NCBI GenBank assembly: GCA_913057245.1
Contig: CAJXNH010000003.1
Span: 62,001-126,000, forward strand
Length of the DNA: 64,000 nt
Reading direction: 5' to 3'
DNA from: an uncultured Phaeodactylibacter sp.
GTDB lineage: Bacteria; Bacteroidota; Bacteroidia; Chitinophagales; Saprospiraceae
Shown: in pieces, positions 1 to 8,735 of the stretch
Position numbering within the stretch: position 1 is the first letter of the stretch
Layout of the letters: each line of letters opens with the position of its first letter
The notes under the pieces: model-generated
Databases searched by the model: none
What the model was told of the DNA's origin: nothing
What the model saw: only the letters and a program-made list of their open reading frames with translations
Program-made: the position numbers and the translations under genes

Positions 1-63
1 GGTGCGAATGCCAGGTGCGGTGATGCCGTCATCATTGGTTACCAGTATCAGAGGTCGTTTCAT
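1..63 (-). CDS. surE: 5'/3'-nucleotidase SurE, N-terminal 21 residues only (runs off the left edge)
   Basis: Reading leftwards from the ATG at 63-61, the first 21 codons give MKRPLILVTNDDGITAPGI followed by R-T. This is the diagnostic N-terminus of SurE, in which the Asp-Asp pair of the TNDDG motif binds the catalytic divalent metal. SurE dephosphorylates nucleoside monophosphates in the cytoplasm. Only the start of the gene lies in the window. It is divergent from ferrochelatase, so 64-253 must hold both promoters; I see no clear TAnnTTTG element there. Confidence 0.85.
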   Translation of the reverse strand, partial: MKRPLILVTNDDGITAPGIRT

Positions 64-253
64 GGAATCGTTTTTGAGCCATGCCCGAAATTAGTGTTTT
101 GTCAAGTATCAAACACTTGGGGCTGGGCGGGTGAGTGGCCAAAAATACATTAACATGGCCATAAATAAAAACAAGGTTTTAAACTAAGAAAGCGAGTGAG
201 CGTTTGAAAGGTTGACATTCCGAAAAATGAGTATTAACAGACAGAACGAAGGC

Positions 254-1327
254 ATGACGAGTATTGGAAAAAAAGGCGTACTACTGGTGAATTTAGGCAC
301 ACCGGATGATCCCTCGAGAGGGGCGGTGTATCGTTACCTCAAGCAGTTTTTGCTCGATCCCCGTGTCATTGACTACCCATGGCTGCCCCGGAATCTGCTG
401 GTGCGGGGGATTATTGCGCCTTTCCGTAGCGGCAGTTCTTCCAAGCTCTATAAAATGCTCTGGACGGAGGAGGGCTCTCCGCTCAAGTTCTATGGGGAGC
501 GCGTCCGGGATGGCGTTCAGGAATTGCTTGGCGACGAGTACGTCGTGGAGCTTGCTATGCGCTACCAGAATCCGTCAATCGGCCATGCCATCGAAAACCT
601 GGAGAAAGCCCTGGTCTCGGAAATCACCGTGATACCGATGTTTCCACAATATGCCTCGGCCACCACTGGTTCTGTGCACGACGCGGTCATGCAGGAACTT
701 TCAAAACGGCAGATCATCCCGGATGTCAAAATGATCAATTCTTATTACGACCGCCCCAGCATGATCAAGATATTTGCGGACAATGCCCGTCAGTTTGATC
801 TGGACAGCTATGATCATATCATTTTCAGTTACCACGGCCTGCCGCAGCGGCAACTCCGGAAAGGCGATCCGACCAACAGCCACTGTACCAAGAAGGAGGA
901 TTGCTGCATGAATATTACTCCGGTGAACCAATTTTGCTATTCCGCGCAGTGCCACGCCACCACAAAAGCCATTGTGGCAGAGCTGGGCCTCAAGCCGGAG
1001 CAGTACACCACTGCCTTTCAAAGCCGCCTGGGGCCGGAAGCCTGGGCACAACCCTATACCATCAAGACGATTGAAGAGCAGGCCGGGAAAGGGGCGAAGC
1101 GCCTGCTGGTTTTCAGCCCGGCTTTTGTAGCCGATTGCCTGGAGACCATCATCGAAATCGGTACCGAGTACCAGGAAGAATTTGAGGAAATGGGCGGCGA
1201 ACACGTCGACCTTGTTCCCAGCCTGAATGACGATCCCAGGTGGATTCAGACCGTGGCCGACCTGGTACTGGAACAGCAAAAGACCAGCATCTCCCACCCG
1301 GCAGCCACTGCTGCATCGGAATCGTAA
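254..1327 (+). CDS. hemH: Ferrochelatase
   Basis: Inserts Fe2+ into protoporphyrin IX, the last step of protoheme synthesis. The N-terminus has the family hallmark VLLVNLGTPDDP. The catalytic His lies in the SYHGLP motif, and the acidic stretch ETIIEIGTEY is conserved towards the C-terminus. The chosen start (ATG 254) sits six codons before the conserved core; ATG 227 and TTG 212 are in frame upstream and cannot be excluded. A Cys-rich insertion follows the active-site His (C-x6-CC-x10-C-x4-C, around NSHCTKKEDCC...FCYSAQC). It resembles the segment that binds a [2Fe-2S] cluster in some bacterial ferrochelatases; cluster binding here is inference. hemE lies 55 kb away in the same window. Confidence 0.95.
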   Translation: MTSIGKKGVLLVNLGTPDDPSRGAVYRYLKQFLLDPRVIDYPWLPRNLLVRGIIAPFRSGSSSKLYKMLWTEEGSPLKFYGERVRDGVQELLGDEYVVELAMRYQNPSIGHAIENLEKALVSEITVIPMFPQYASATTGSVHDAVMQELSKRQIIPDVKMINSYYDRPSMIKIFADNARQFDLDSYDHIIFSYHGLPQRQLRKGDPTNSHCTKKEDCCMNITPVNQFCYSAQCHATTKAIVAELGLKPEQYTTAFQSRLGPEAWAQPYTIKTIEEQAGKGAKRLLVFSPAFVADCLETIIEIGTEYQEEFEEMGGEHVDLVPSLNDDPRWIQTVADLVLEQQKTSISHPAATAASES

Positions 1328-1344
1328 AAAAGCCGGGGAGGGGC

Positions 1345-1374
1345 TTGGGGTGTCCCTCTCAAAACCTATCTTTG
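1345..1374 (+). promoter_or_regulatory. Bacteroidota-type promoter for ctlX
   Basis: TTG at 1345-1347, a 19-nt spacer, then TATCTTTG at 1367-1374. This fits the primary sigma consensus of the phylum (-33 TTG, -7 TAnnTTTG). It places the transcript start near 1380 and supports the GTG start at 1393 rather than the longer open frame upstream. Confidence 0.7.
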
Positions 1375-1392
1375 CGGCAAAAAATAAAGCCC

Positions 1393-2322
1393 GTGAAAGA
1401 ACGCCAAATTACCAGCGACCTTCTAATGGTACGCCCCGCGCACTTCGGCTACAACCCGGAGACCGCTACCAATAATGCCTTTCAGAGTGAAAACCCTGAT
1501 CTTACTGCTGAGCAGGTAAAAGAAAAAGCACTTCAGGAGTTCGATACTTTCGTAGCCCGCCTGCGCGATGCCGGGGTGCAGGTATATGTGGCCGAGGACA
1601 CTCCTCTGCCAGTCAAGCCGGATGCGATTTTCCCCAATAACTGGGTCACCTTTCATCAGGATGGCACTGTAGCTACCTATCCCATGCATGCCCCGACCCG
1701 GCGGAAAGAGCGCAGGGAGGATGTTATTGAGCAGCTTTCCACTCACTTTGAGGTCAACAATCGGGTACAATTTGAAGGTACAGAAGCCGAAAGCCGTTTC
1801 CTGGAAGGCACCGGCAGCCTTATCCTGGACCGTCCCAACCGCATCGCCTATGCCTGCCTGAGCCCGCGTACGGAAGGAGAACTGCTGGACACCTTTTGCA
1901 CAACGATGGGCTACAAAAAAGTAGCATTTACCGCAGTAGATGGCGAAGGGAAAGCCATCTATCATACTAATGTGATGATGGCGCTGGGGGTGGACTTTGT
2001 GGTCATTTGCCTGGATGCCGTGCCTGATAAAGCAGAACAGCAATTACTTAAAGATCAGTTTGCCGCTACCGGGAAAGCAATTATCGAAATTTCCCTGGAT
2101 CAGATGATGGCCTTTGCCGGCAATATGTTGCAGGTAGCCGGTAAAGACGGTACACCTTACCTCGTCATGTCAGAGCAGGCTTATCAGTCGCTCACCGCCG
2201 GGCAGGTAGCTACCATTGAGCAATACACGGAAATATTGCACAGCCCGCTGTACACGATTGAGCAGCACGGTGGCGGTAGCGCCCGCTGTATGATGGCGGA
2301 AATTTTTCTGGAGGAAAAATAA
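1393..2322 (+). CDS. ctlX: CtlX-type amidinohydrolase (arginine deiminase / dimethylargininase superfamily)
   Basis: Predicted cytoplasmic guanidino-group hydrolase of about 309 residues. The family includes CtlX, linked to citrulline use, and relatives of dimethylarginine dimethylaminohydrolase. Visible signatures are an N-terminal LMVRPAHFGYNPETA segment, the substrate loop PDAIFPNNW, the FLEGTGS block, a central H in YHTN, and a C-terminal GGGSARCMM carrying the nucleophilic Cys. The open frame extends upstream to 1240, inside hemH. The GTG at 1393 is preferred because it gives the usual short leader before LMVRP and lies just downstream of a good promoter. Substrate cannot be decided from sequence; arginine- or citrulline-related compounds are most likely. 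Confidence 0.85.
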   Translation: MKERQITSDLLMVRPAHFGYNPETATNNAFQSENPDLTAEQVKEKALQEFDTFVARLRDAGVQVYVAEDTPLPVKPDAIFPNNWVTFHQDGTVATYPMHAPTRRKERREDVIEQLSTHFEVNNRVQFEGTEAESRFLEGTGSLILDRPNRIAYACLSPRTEGELLDTFCTTMGYKKVAFTAVDGEGKAIYHTNVMMALGVDFVVICLDAVPDKAEQQLLKDQFAATGKAIIEISLDQMMAFAGNMLQVAGKDGTPYLVMSEQAYQSLTAGQVATIEQYTEILHSPLYTIEQHGGGSARCMMAEIFLEEK

Positions 2323-2333
2323 ACAGTAACCGG

Positions 2334-2363
2334 GACGAGGCTGAATATAAGGGCAGCCTCGTC
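2334..2363. terminator. Bidirectional hairpin terminator between convergent genes
   Basis: Perfect 10-bp inverted repeat, GACGAGGCTG (2334-2343) and CAGCCTCGTC (2354-2363), with a 10-nt loop. It sits between the stops of ctlX and the DUF3467 gene, which converge here. Confidence 0.75.
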
Positions 2364-2373
2364 GCCAGTAATT

Positions 2374-2694
2374 TTATGCCTGTGCCTTAGGCGTATTAAA
2401 GCTCATCGGGGGGAACGGAGGCTGTCCGGACTCGTCGATTGGCCCAAACTGCGCTTCGTATTTCTGAATATTGTCCTGCAGTGCTTTCAGCATACGCTTG
2501 GCATGCTGAGGAGTCAGAATAACGCGCGACTTCACTTTGGCCTTTGGGACATTAGGTACGAGCCGGACAAAGTCCAGGATGAACTCCGAATTGGAGTGGG
2601 AAATAATCGCCAGGTTAGAATAAACGCCCTCTGCGACTTCTTCCGGTAGCTCAATATTGAGTTTATTTTGTGGGTTTTTCTTCTGGTCTGCCAT
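2374..2694 (-). CDS. DUF3467 domain protein
   Basis: 106-residue cytoplasmic protein of unknown function, matching the DUF3467 family common in Bacteroidota. The middle reads YSNLAIISHSNSEFILDF, followed by a basic stretch and RVILTPQHAKRMLKALQDN, typical of the family. The C-terminus is Pro-rich. There is no signal peptide or membrane segment. It is divergent from the methyltransferase (about 75 bp between starts). No specific role is known to me. Confidence 0.8.
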   Translation of the reverse strand: MADQKKNPQNKLNIELPEEVAEGVYSNLAIISHSNSEFILDFVRLVPNVPKAKVKSRVILTPQHAKRMLKALQDNIQKYEAQFGPIDESGQPPFPPMSFNTPKAQA

Positions 2695-2768
2695 GTTCTG
2701 GAACTATTTTTGTTTTCCTGTAATTTGAAAGATTGGCAATATCGCAATTAATCTCATGCCCGCAAAAC

Positions 2769-3560
2769 ATGAACCCTTACCTGCAAGCGAATCGTGAACT
2801 TTGGGACGGCTGGGCCAGCTTCCATCCAGAGTCGGCATTTTACAATATGGAAGCGTTCATAAACGGAGCGTCTTCTTTAATGGAACCAGAATTGCAGGCA
2901 CTTCAGCCAGTCGATGGGAAAAGTTTGCTTCACCTGCAATGCCATTTCGGTCAGGACACCCTGTCCTGGGCAAGGCTCGGGGCTCAGGCGACGGGCGTGG
3001 ACTTTTCAGAGAAGGCGATTGCTACCGCCCGTTCCCTCGCAGAAGATATGAGTCTTCCTGCCCGCTTCGTGCAATCGGATGTCTTAGTACTCGATTTAGA
3101 GGAAACCTTTGATATCGTTTTTACTTCCTACGGAGTGCTGACCTGGCTGCCGGATATTAAACGCTGGGGGGAAGTAGTGGCCCGCCACCTGAAGCCTGGT
3201 GGTACTTTTTTTATCGCGGAGTTTCATCCGGGCCTGATGATGTTCGACTTTGACACGGGAAAACACGCTTGTAGCTATTTTGGAACCGAAGCGCCTTCTT
3301 TTGCAGAAGAAGTGGTGGGGTCCTATGCGAACCCGGAAGAGGGGACCCCCCGCATGGAGTACACCTGGAACTACAGCATCAGTGAAGTGCTCAATGCACT
3401 GATGGGGCAGGGGATGGAGCTAAAAGCTTTCAAGGAGTATCCGGCATCGCCTTTTGACTGCTTTCCCAACATGAGACCAAGGCCTGATGGCTGGTTTGAG
3501 TGTGAATCTTTAGTAGGTGCGCCTCATTTGTTTACCCTGCTGATGCGGAAGCCTGAGTAA
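2769..3560 (+). CDS. Class I SAM-dependent methyltransferase
   Basis: About 263 residues. A glycine-poor variant of motif I is seen in LLHLQCHFGQDTLSWARLGA, followed by VDFSEKAI (acidic residue binding the SAM ribose), FVQSDVL and FDIVFTSYGVLTWLPD, all in Methyltransf_25/11-like order. LHLQCHFGQDTLS is typical of a Bacteroidota/Firmicutes clade of uncharacterised small-molecule methyltransferases. The start at ATG 2769 (MNPYLQANRELWD) is preferred over the in-frame ATG at 2733 because the longer version adds an unconserved leader. Substrate unknown. It ends at a strong hairpin shared with the convergent protease gene. Confidence 0.85.
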   Translation: MNPYLQANRELWDGWASFHPESAFYNMEAFINGASSLMEPELQALQPVDGKSLLHLQCHFGQDTLSWARLGAQATGVDFSEKAIATARSLAEDMSLPARFVQSDVLVLDLEETFDIVFTSYGVLTWLPDIKRWGEVVARHLKPGGTFFIAEFHPGLMMFDFDTGKHACSYFGTEAPSFAEEVVGSYANPEEGTPRMEYTWNYSISEVLNALMGQGMELKAFKEYPASPFDCFPNMRPRPDGWFECESLVGAPHLFTLLMRKPE

Positions 3561-3574
3561 TCTTAAAGCCTGAA

Positions 3575-3615
3575 CAGCGGCTGTGCCCTTCTGTTAAGAA
3601 AAGCCACAGCCGCTG
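3575..3615. terminator. Bidirectional hairpin terminator
   Basis: Perfect 11-bp arms, CAGCGGCTGTG (3575-3585) and CACAGCCGCTG (3605-3615), between the methyltransferase stop and the stop of the convergent protease gene. Confidence 0.75.
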
Positions 3616-3621
3616 CTTAAA

Positions 3622-5163
3622 TTATTCAACAACAACTTGCTGAACGGCCTGTCCCTCCGCTGTTTGAACGGACAGAAAGTACAGTCCTGCTGCAAGCTGG
3701 GTTGTTGGAAACTGCAGGGTATGCCGACCGGCACCGTAGTTCAGATCGGCCATCTGAAGGGATTGCCCAAGGCTGTTGAACAGTCTGATCCGTCCATTAA
3801 TCGGTGCATTGACTGCGAAATCCACTGTGAGCGTATTCCCTGCACTAACGGGCTGGGGGAAAGCCCTGAATGAAGTCAGCTGATCGATTGCAGCCACACG
3901 GCTTACATCAGTAGTACTGAAAGTGCCCACTTCTGAAATCGGTGCGCAGTAAGAATAGGCATTGTATGGCGTAATGCGCCAGTAATAGTCGCGGTTAGCC
4001 ACAAGGTCGGTCACCACAAGGGCATTACCTTCCACAACGTATTCTGACCGTAGGCCAAAGGTAGGCAGCGGGCTGATTTGCACAATGTAATGAGTTGCAT
4101 TTTCAACCGGCGTCCAGGAAAGCAGTACTTCATCGAAAGGCAGCTCCGCACCCTCTTCCGGGCTAAGAAATTCCGTAACTGTACTGGCTACGAGGCCCAT
4201 GGGCGGCTCCTGAGAAATCCAATCCGGGTTTTCATCGTAGAGATCAGCACGCATGGCGGCAATCTGCTCCGGTGTGAACCTGGCCTGACAGGCATCGTCA
4301 GAATAGCCCATGATCAGGCTGCCATCCGAACGGAAGCTGGCACCGGTGGGGTCTGTTTGAAGGACCGGGCTTTCCCCATTGGCGTCGCAAAACCAGCGCT
4401 GAGCCAGATAGTCCGGCGAGGTGTCGCAGAAACCATCAGCGGCAAAGCTGCAGTTGCTGCCATCCAGTAATTCTACGTAGGCGGTATCAATAATCAAGGT
4501 GTCTTCAATAAGGGTATCCTGGAAGAAAGTGTAGTCATAGGTGATGATCTCAGGTGCCGGGTTGTTGTAGTTGTGCGTCTGCGACCCGTCATGGCTGATG
4601 CCACCTTCCCATCCCAGGAAAGGGTGGGGGATAGCCAGGGCATGCCCGATTTCGTGCGCCCAGGTGTTGTCATTAGGCCCCGAGCAGCTTTTACGCATGG
4701 CGATGCCCGCATAGGGGAGGTTGTAACCACAGTTGCCGGCCGGATCATTGACAAAATAGATGTTTAAAGTGCCATCAACGTTGTTGGCGAACATCATTTC
4801 CGCTCCTTCCAGGACGGTCTCGTGAGCGTACCAGGCAGAATTCATCAGGTAATTGATCTCCCCCGCCATAAAAAACTGAATATTAGCTTCCTCAAAGCTC
4901 TCGTTGAGTTTGCAGAAGGCCGCTTTCAGCCCCGAAAGGGAAAAGAAACCATTACCGGAATCGGTCCCTACGATGTGTATGGTGAGTGGGACATACAAGG
5001 TCGTATCATTGTCCCGCTGATACAGCTGCGGGGCTTCCTGATAGCGCTTCAGCCAGTCAGATTTGCCCGGTGGAGTGCCACAGGGGAAGTCCCAGTTGGA
5101 TTGTGCCTGTACTGCTGTGGCCAGGCTAAGGATTAAAACCAGTGCGTGTAGAATTTTTGCCAT
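3622..5163 (-). CDS. Secreted M43-like zinc metalloprotease with Fn3 and T9SS sorting domain (paralogue 1)
   Basis: 513 residues. The signal peptide (about 1-20) ends at VQAQ. The catalytic domain has the metzincin zinc site HEIGHALAIPH (H170, E171, H174, H180). A Met-turn candidate lies at IMGYSDDAC (M285), as in M43 (pappalysin/cytophagalysin) peptidases. Paired Cys flank both regions. Residues about 325-420 look like a fibronectin type III domain (ATHYIVQISPLPTFG, DYYWRITPYNAY). The last 75 residues are a type A T9SS sorting domain (AFPQPVSAG...AGLYFLSVQT). The product should cross the inner membrane by Sec and the outer membrane by T9SS. It is the last of three tandem paralogues on this strand, 63 bp after the previous one. 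Substrate unknown. Confidence 0.85.
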   Translation of the reverse strand: MAKILHALVLILSLATAVQAQSNWDFPCGTPPGKSDWLKRYQEAPQLYQRDNDTTLYVPLTIHIVGTDSGNGFFSLSGLKAAFCKLNESFEEANIQFFMAGEINYLMNSAWYAHETVLEGAEMMFANNVDGTLNIYFVNDPAGNCGYNLPYAGIAMRKSCSGPNDNTWAHEIGHALAIPHPFLGWEGGISHDGSQTHNYNNPAPEIITYDYTFFQDTLIEDTLIIDTAYVELLDGSNCSFAADGFCDTSPDYLAQRWFCDANGESPVLQTDPTGASFRSDGSLIMGYSDDACQARFTPEQIAAMRADLYDENPDWISQEPPMGLVASTVTEFLSPEEGAELPFDEVLLSWTPVENATHYIVQISPLPTFGLRSEYVVEGNALVVTDLVANRDYYWRITPYNAYSYCAPISEVGTFSTTDVSRVAAIDQLTSFRAFPQPVSAGNTLTVDFAVNAPINGRIRLFNSLGQSLQMADLNYGAGRHTLQFPTTQLAAGLYFLSVQTAEGQAVQQVVVE

Positions 5164-5226
5164 CGGTCTGCATTTTTTCGAAAGATAAACAATGGTGGGC
5201 AGTTCTCCACCCGGTAGCTGAACCGC

Positions 5227-6729
5227 CTAGCGGACCAGGCTCAATTTTTCCACCCATCGGCCATTGCCTGTCGTCAGCTCCAGGAAGTAAAGCCCGGGTG
5301 GCAGGCTTCTCGTTGGGACTTGTAATGTCTGTTTTCCAGGCTGCGCCTCGAACTGCAGGTTTTGTACGGACTGGCCGCTGCTGCTCATCAGGCGCAGGTG
5401 AGCGGGCCCGCTCCCGGGGACTTCATATTCGACATTAAAGTAGCCGGCACTTAGGCTTGCTGGTTGGGGGAACGCTCTGAGCCCGTAGCTGCCTAATGAG
5501 ACATCTTTACTATCTACGAAGGTACCTACTGTGAATGCATTGGGCATACTGTAAGCGGTGCAACCATCGTACCGGCTGAAGGGGCGCACTTTCCAAATGT
5601 AGGTGCGGTTGGATTGCAGGTTGTTGATTGTCAGGCTATTGGTAGATGAAGTGTAGCTCCTGAAATTGATGGTAGCTCCATTGAAAGGTACGTAGAAGTC
5701 GAAGTCAACAGCGTAGCCAATCGCTCCGGGCACGGCTTCCCATTCCAATGTAACGGAGCTGGTGACGTCAAAAACAGCACCGGAATCGGGAGCAGTCAGC
5801 GCCACTTCAAAGGTATCCGGAATAAGGTCTGGAATAAACGGATTGAGGAGGAGCCCCGGGCGCTGAAACTCAATATTTGCCCGCATGGCGGCAATTTGCT
5901 CGTCTGAAAAACGGTTCATGCACCGGTCGCTTGCATAGCTCATGAAGAAGGTGCCATCAGAGCGGAAGGTGGAATCCGCGGGATCTTTTTGCTGCACATT
6001 ACTCAAGGCCTCATTATTACACGGCCACCGATAGCTGAGGTAGTCGGGGGGCGTATCGCAGAAGCCATCGCCAGCGGTACTGCAAAAATCACCATCCATC
6101 CGCTCTACCCGGCGGCCATTGATGAACGCAGGAGTGGGGTCAATCGGGCTGTAGTCTGTGCCTTCCCAACCAGAGAAGGTATGAGGCAGGGAAAAGAAGT
6201 GGCCAAGTTCATGCGCCCAGGTGTGGCTATTGACACCGCTGCAACCTTTGGACATTGCCACGGCATCAGCCCCTGGAGAAAAGTAGCCGCAGGCACCGCC
6301 GGGATCTTGTACAAAGTAGCAGTTGACCGTATTGGGCACGTTGTTTTCCTGCATCATTTGGAAGCCTTGCCCAAACGTATGCTGATAGTAGGTGGAATTG
6401 TTGATATAACGGATGTCTCCTGCAATAAAGAATTGTAAATCTGCAGGTAAGAAGTCCTCATTCAAGGTACAAAGCGCATCTGCCAGCTGCTCACCGGTAA
6501 AAAAGCCTGATCCTTCATCTGTGCCGACGAGGTGGATGGTCATTGGAATGTAGAGCAATTCGCCTGAGCGGGCAGCGTAATTTTCCGGATTACGCTGATA
6601 GGATTCCAACCATTCGCTCTTTCCGGGAGGCGTGGCGCAGAAGTTGTCCGTTGCCTGTGCGGACAGTTCCGTGTGGCCGGTTATGAAAACAGTCAGGAAT
6701 AGAAAAAACAGGTGTCGTCTTAAATTCAT
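5227..6729 (-). CDS. Secreted M43-like zinc metalloprotease with Fn3-like and T9SS sorting domain (paralogue 2)
   Basis: 500 residues with the same layout as its neighbours: signal peptide (1 to about 25, ending LSAQA), then the conserved start of the mature protein (NFCATPPGKSEWLESYQ). The zinc site is HELGHFFSLPH (H173, E174, H177, H183) and the Met-turn candidate is FFMSYASDRC. An Fn3-like segment follows (IGYAVDFDF, NRTYIWKVRPFSRYDGC), and the C-terminal T9SS sorting domain begins near AFPQPASLSAG. The N-terminal motif TPPGKS-[DE]-WL shared with paralogue 1 shows that these two are each other's closest relatives here. Active-site residues are intact, so it should be an active endopeptidase once exported. 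Confidence 0.85.
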   Translation of the reverse strand: MNLRRHLFFLFLTVFITGHTELSAQATDNFCATPPGKSEWLESYQRNPENYAARSGELLYIPMTIHLVGTDEGSGFFTGEQLADALCTLNEDFLPADLQFFIAGDIRYINNSTYYQHTFGQGFQMMQENNVPNTVNCYFVQDPGGACGYFSPGADAVAMSKGCSGVNSHTWAHELGHFFSLPHTFSGWEGTDYSPIDPTPAFINGRRVERMDGDFCSTAGDGFCDTPPDYLSYRWPCNNEALSNVQQKDPADSTFRSDGTFFMSYASDRCMNRFSDEQIAAMRANIEFQRPGLLLNPFIPDLIPDTFEVALTAPDSGAVFDVTSSVTLEWEAVPGAIGYAVDFDFYVPFNGATINFRSYTSSTNSLTINNLQSNRTYIWKVRPFSRYDGCTAYSMPNAFTVGTFVDSKDVSLGSYGLRAFPQPASLSAGYFNVEYEVPGSGPAHLRLMSSSGQSVQNLQFEAQPGKQTLQVPTRSLPPGLYFLELTTGNGRWVEKLSLVR

Positions 6730-6790
6730 CTGGCAAATTTGTTATTGAATATCCAATGTGCGGGAGCGACCAAAATGTTGCCGCGCCAGC

Positions 6791-6837
6791 CCAATAATAA
6801 TGCCCAATAAATCAAGTAGTTCATTGGGCATTATTGG
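6791..6837 (-). terminator. Imperfect hairpin between two protease paralogues
   Basis: Arms at 6791-6808 (CCAATAATAATGCCCAAT) and 6823-6837 (ATTGGGCATTATTGG) pair over 15 bp with a 3-nt bulge in the longer arm. It lies after the stop of paralogue 3 and before the start of paralogue 2, so it may terminate or attenuate transcription between them. There is no clear T tract. Confidence 0.5.
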
Positions 6838-6874
6838 TAAGGATTAAATTGTCGTTTTGCTTTCAGAAAAAAGT

Positions 6875-8419
6875 TTAACGGGTAACGACCAACCGCTTAA
6901 ACTGCCGCCCTTCCGGACTATTGAGCCCAATGAGGTACACGCCCGGGTGAAGGTTTTGGGAGGGCATTTCAAAGGTATTGCTGCCTTGCTGTACTTTCAC
7001 TTCGCCCAGCTGCGCGATTTCCTGGCCTGCCATGTTGTGCACGGAAACCTGTGCTGAGAAAGCCTGATTGGCTTTCAGGATAATCTGAACGTTGGCCTGC
7101 CCGCTCACAGGGTTTGGTGCTACGCTGAATACGTCAAGCAGTTCAATGTCATTGGCAGCTACGGTGCTGCCAGTGGTGAATGCTTCGGCATCCGAAAACT
7201 CTGTGCAGGTCCGGTAGGCGCTGAAAGGGCGTATTCTCCAGAAGTAGTTGGTATTCTCCAGAAGGCCGGTGATTACTTTAGAAGTGCCATAAACCACTTC
7301 ATCGTAAACCGTAAGGGTAGCAGAGAAGGTTGGCAGGCGTGAAATTTGCAGGACATAAGCCTGAGCACCGGGTACGGCATCCCATGAAAGGTTTACCGCG
7401 TTAAAGCCTTCCACGATCTCGCTGTTGATCGGGCCGGTAAGTACCGGTGTTTCCGTGATTTCTTCCAGTACCGGGATGTGATTGCTTCTGATGTAGGCAC
7501 GCTGAGCGGATGCCAGGTCTGCCTGCATGAGCGAAATCTGGTCATCGGAGAAGAAGTACTCCTCCCTTGGGCAATTCAGGAAGTAGCTCATGAAGAGGCG
7601 TTCCTCCGGATCGAGTACATCACCATTACGGTCTTTTACTTCTGTGGTGAAATTGCAGTTGATCCAGCCGAAGCCAAAGTTGTAGTTGGGCGGCGTATCG
7701 CAAATGAAGTCGCCCGCACTGCCGCAGTTGCTGCCATCTGCCAGCTCTACCGGCGTAAAATTATCCGGAGCAGTGGTTTGGTTGACGGTGGTACCATGTG
7801 TGGCTGCTTCCCAGGGTTCAAAGTCCCAGCCATTGAAAGGGTGTGGGAGGCTGAAGAAGTGGCCAAATTCATGGGTCATAGTGATTTCTGAGGTGCCCAC
7901 GTCATTTTTACGGATGACCAGCCAGTCCTTGAAGGGCGAGTAATACCCCAGTGTAGTACCAATCCCTCCGCCACCGGTATTGGCATTAGCAGGAATAAAA
8001 ACGTTGATGGCATTATTGTCTCTGGCAAATTCCATGATCGTATTCTGCGTGTTGGAATGGTTTTCAAACACTGCATTATTGAAGATTTCATTGAAACCAT
8101 CCTTGATGTAGAACTGAATGTCTGCCGGTGCAAAATCCTCGTTGAGGGCACACAGTTGGTCAAGGACCCGGGAAGGCGATACACGGCCGGAGCCATCCGC
8201 CTGTCCGACCAGGTGGAATTTCACGGGCACATAGCTAGTATTGCGTTCGGTGATCAGGCCGGCTTCCAGAGCGGCTTTGTTTTCGAGGAGGCGCTCGGTA
8301 AGGATTTGTGCACCTTCGTGGTCGAGCCCGCAGGGAAAGTGCGTTTCCTGGGCCTGAGCAGAAAACAGGGCTGACAGTGCGACAAAAAGCAGAAGGAAAA
8401 ACCTTTTAAACATTTCCAA
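6875..8419 (-). CDS. Secreted M43-like zinc metalloprotease with Fn3-like and T9SS sorting domain (paralogue 3)
   Basis: 514 residues and the first transcribed of the three. Signal peptide 1 to about 23 (ALFSAQAQ). Zinc site HEFGHFFSLPH (H183, E184, H187, H193), with a Met-turn candidate at LFMSYFLNC. The domain order is peptidase, Fn3-like (QAYVLQISRLPTF, NYFWRIRPFSAYRTC) and T9SS sorting domain (VAPNPVSGQANVQI to the end). It is more diverged than paralogues 1 and 2: the CGTPPGKS motif is replaced by CGLDHEGA and the zinc region carries a Gly-rich insertion (ANTGGGGIG). An ATG two codons downstream is an equally good start. The gene is divergent from mdh across a 316-bp gap. Confidence 0.85.
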   Translation of the reverse strand: MEMFKRFFLLLFVALSALFSAQAQETHFPCGLDHEGAQILTERLLENKAALEAGLITERNTSYVPVKFHLVGQADGSGRVSPSRVLDQLCALNEDFAPADIQFYIKDGFNEIFNNAVFENHSNTQNTIMEFARDNNAINVFIPANANTGGGGIGTTLGYYSPFKDWLVIRKNDVGTSEITMTHEFGHFFSLPHPFNGWDFEPWEAATHGTTVNQTTAPDNFTPVELADGSNCGSAGDFICDTPPNYNFGFGWINCNFTTEVKDRNGDVLDPEERLFMSYFLNCPREEYFFSDDQISLMQADLASAQRAYIRSNHIPVLEEITETPVLTGPINSEIVEGFNAVNLSWDAVPGAQAYVLQISRLPTFSATLTVYDEVVYGTSKVITGLLENTNYFWRIRPFSAYRTCTEFSDAEAFTTGSTVAANDIELLDVFSVAPNPVSGQANVQIILKANQAFSAQVSVHNMAGQEIAQLGEVKVQQGSNTFEMPSQNLHPGVYLIGLNSPEGRQFKRLVVTR

Positions 8420-8735
8420 GAGATATTTTACTGATGAAGACCTCGGTTAGAAGGAGGCAAAATTTGTTTTATTCTTATCCTTTGTATAAAGAAATTTGGC
8501 TCCGCAAAAGTAGCAAAAATTTAAAATACGATTTGTCTAACGTGTGCCAAACTCATTAAAATAAACACCCGAAAATCCGGCAAATGCCCTGAGCCAGTGA
8601 CTAATCGCAGCAGTTGATATGACGAAAGTTACTTCGGAAGCTGAAGATTATTAATTAAGTTTGCCTCGCTGACCCATCCTGACGTAAGGATCAGCGTATA
8701 CAGATCAGTCAACTAGCAAAAACCAATAAAAAATT
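8420..8735. promoter_or_regulatory. Divergent promoter region, protease paralogue 3 / mdh
   Basis: 316 bp without a credible gene. On the minus strand a -7-like element TACTTTTG (8512-8505) lies 86 bp before the protease start. On the plus strand TAAGTTTG (8656-8663) lies 73 bp before mdh. Neither has a TTG at the right distance, so both are weak calls. The section 8500-8575 is notably A/T-rich. Confidence 0.45.

Noticed and set aside
701-1297. Long open frames antisense to hemH and to many other genes
   Set aside because: They lie wholly within genes with clear family matches on the other strand, and their translations show no domain or signal features.
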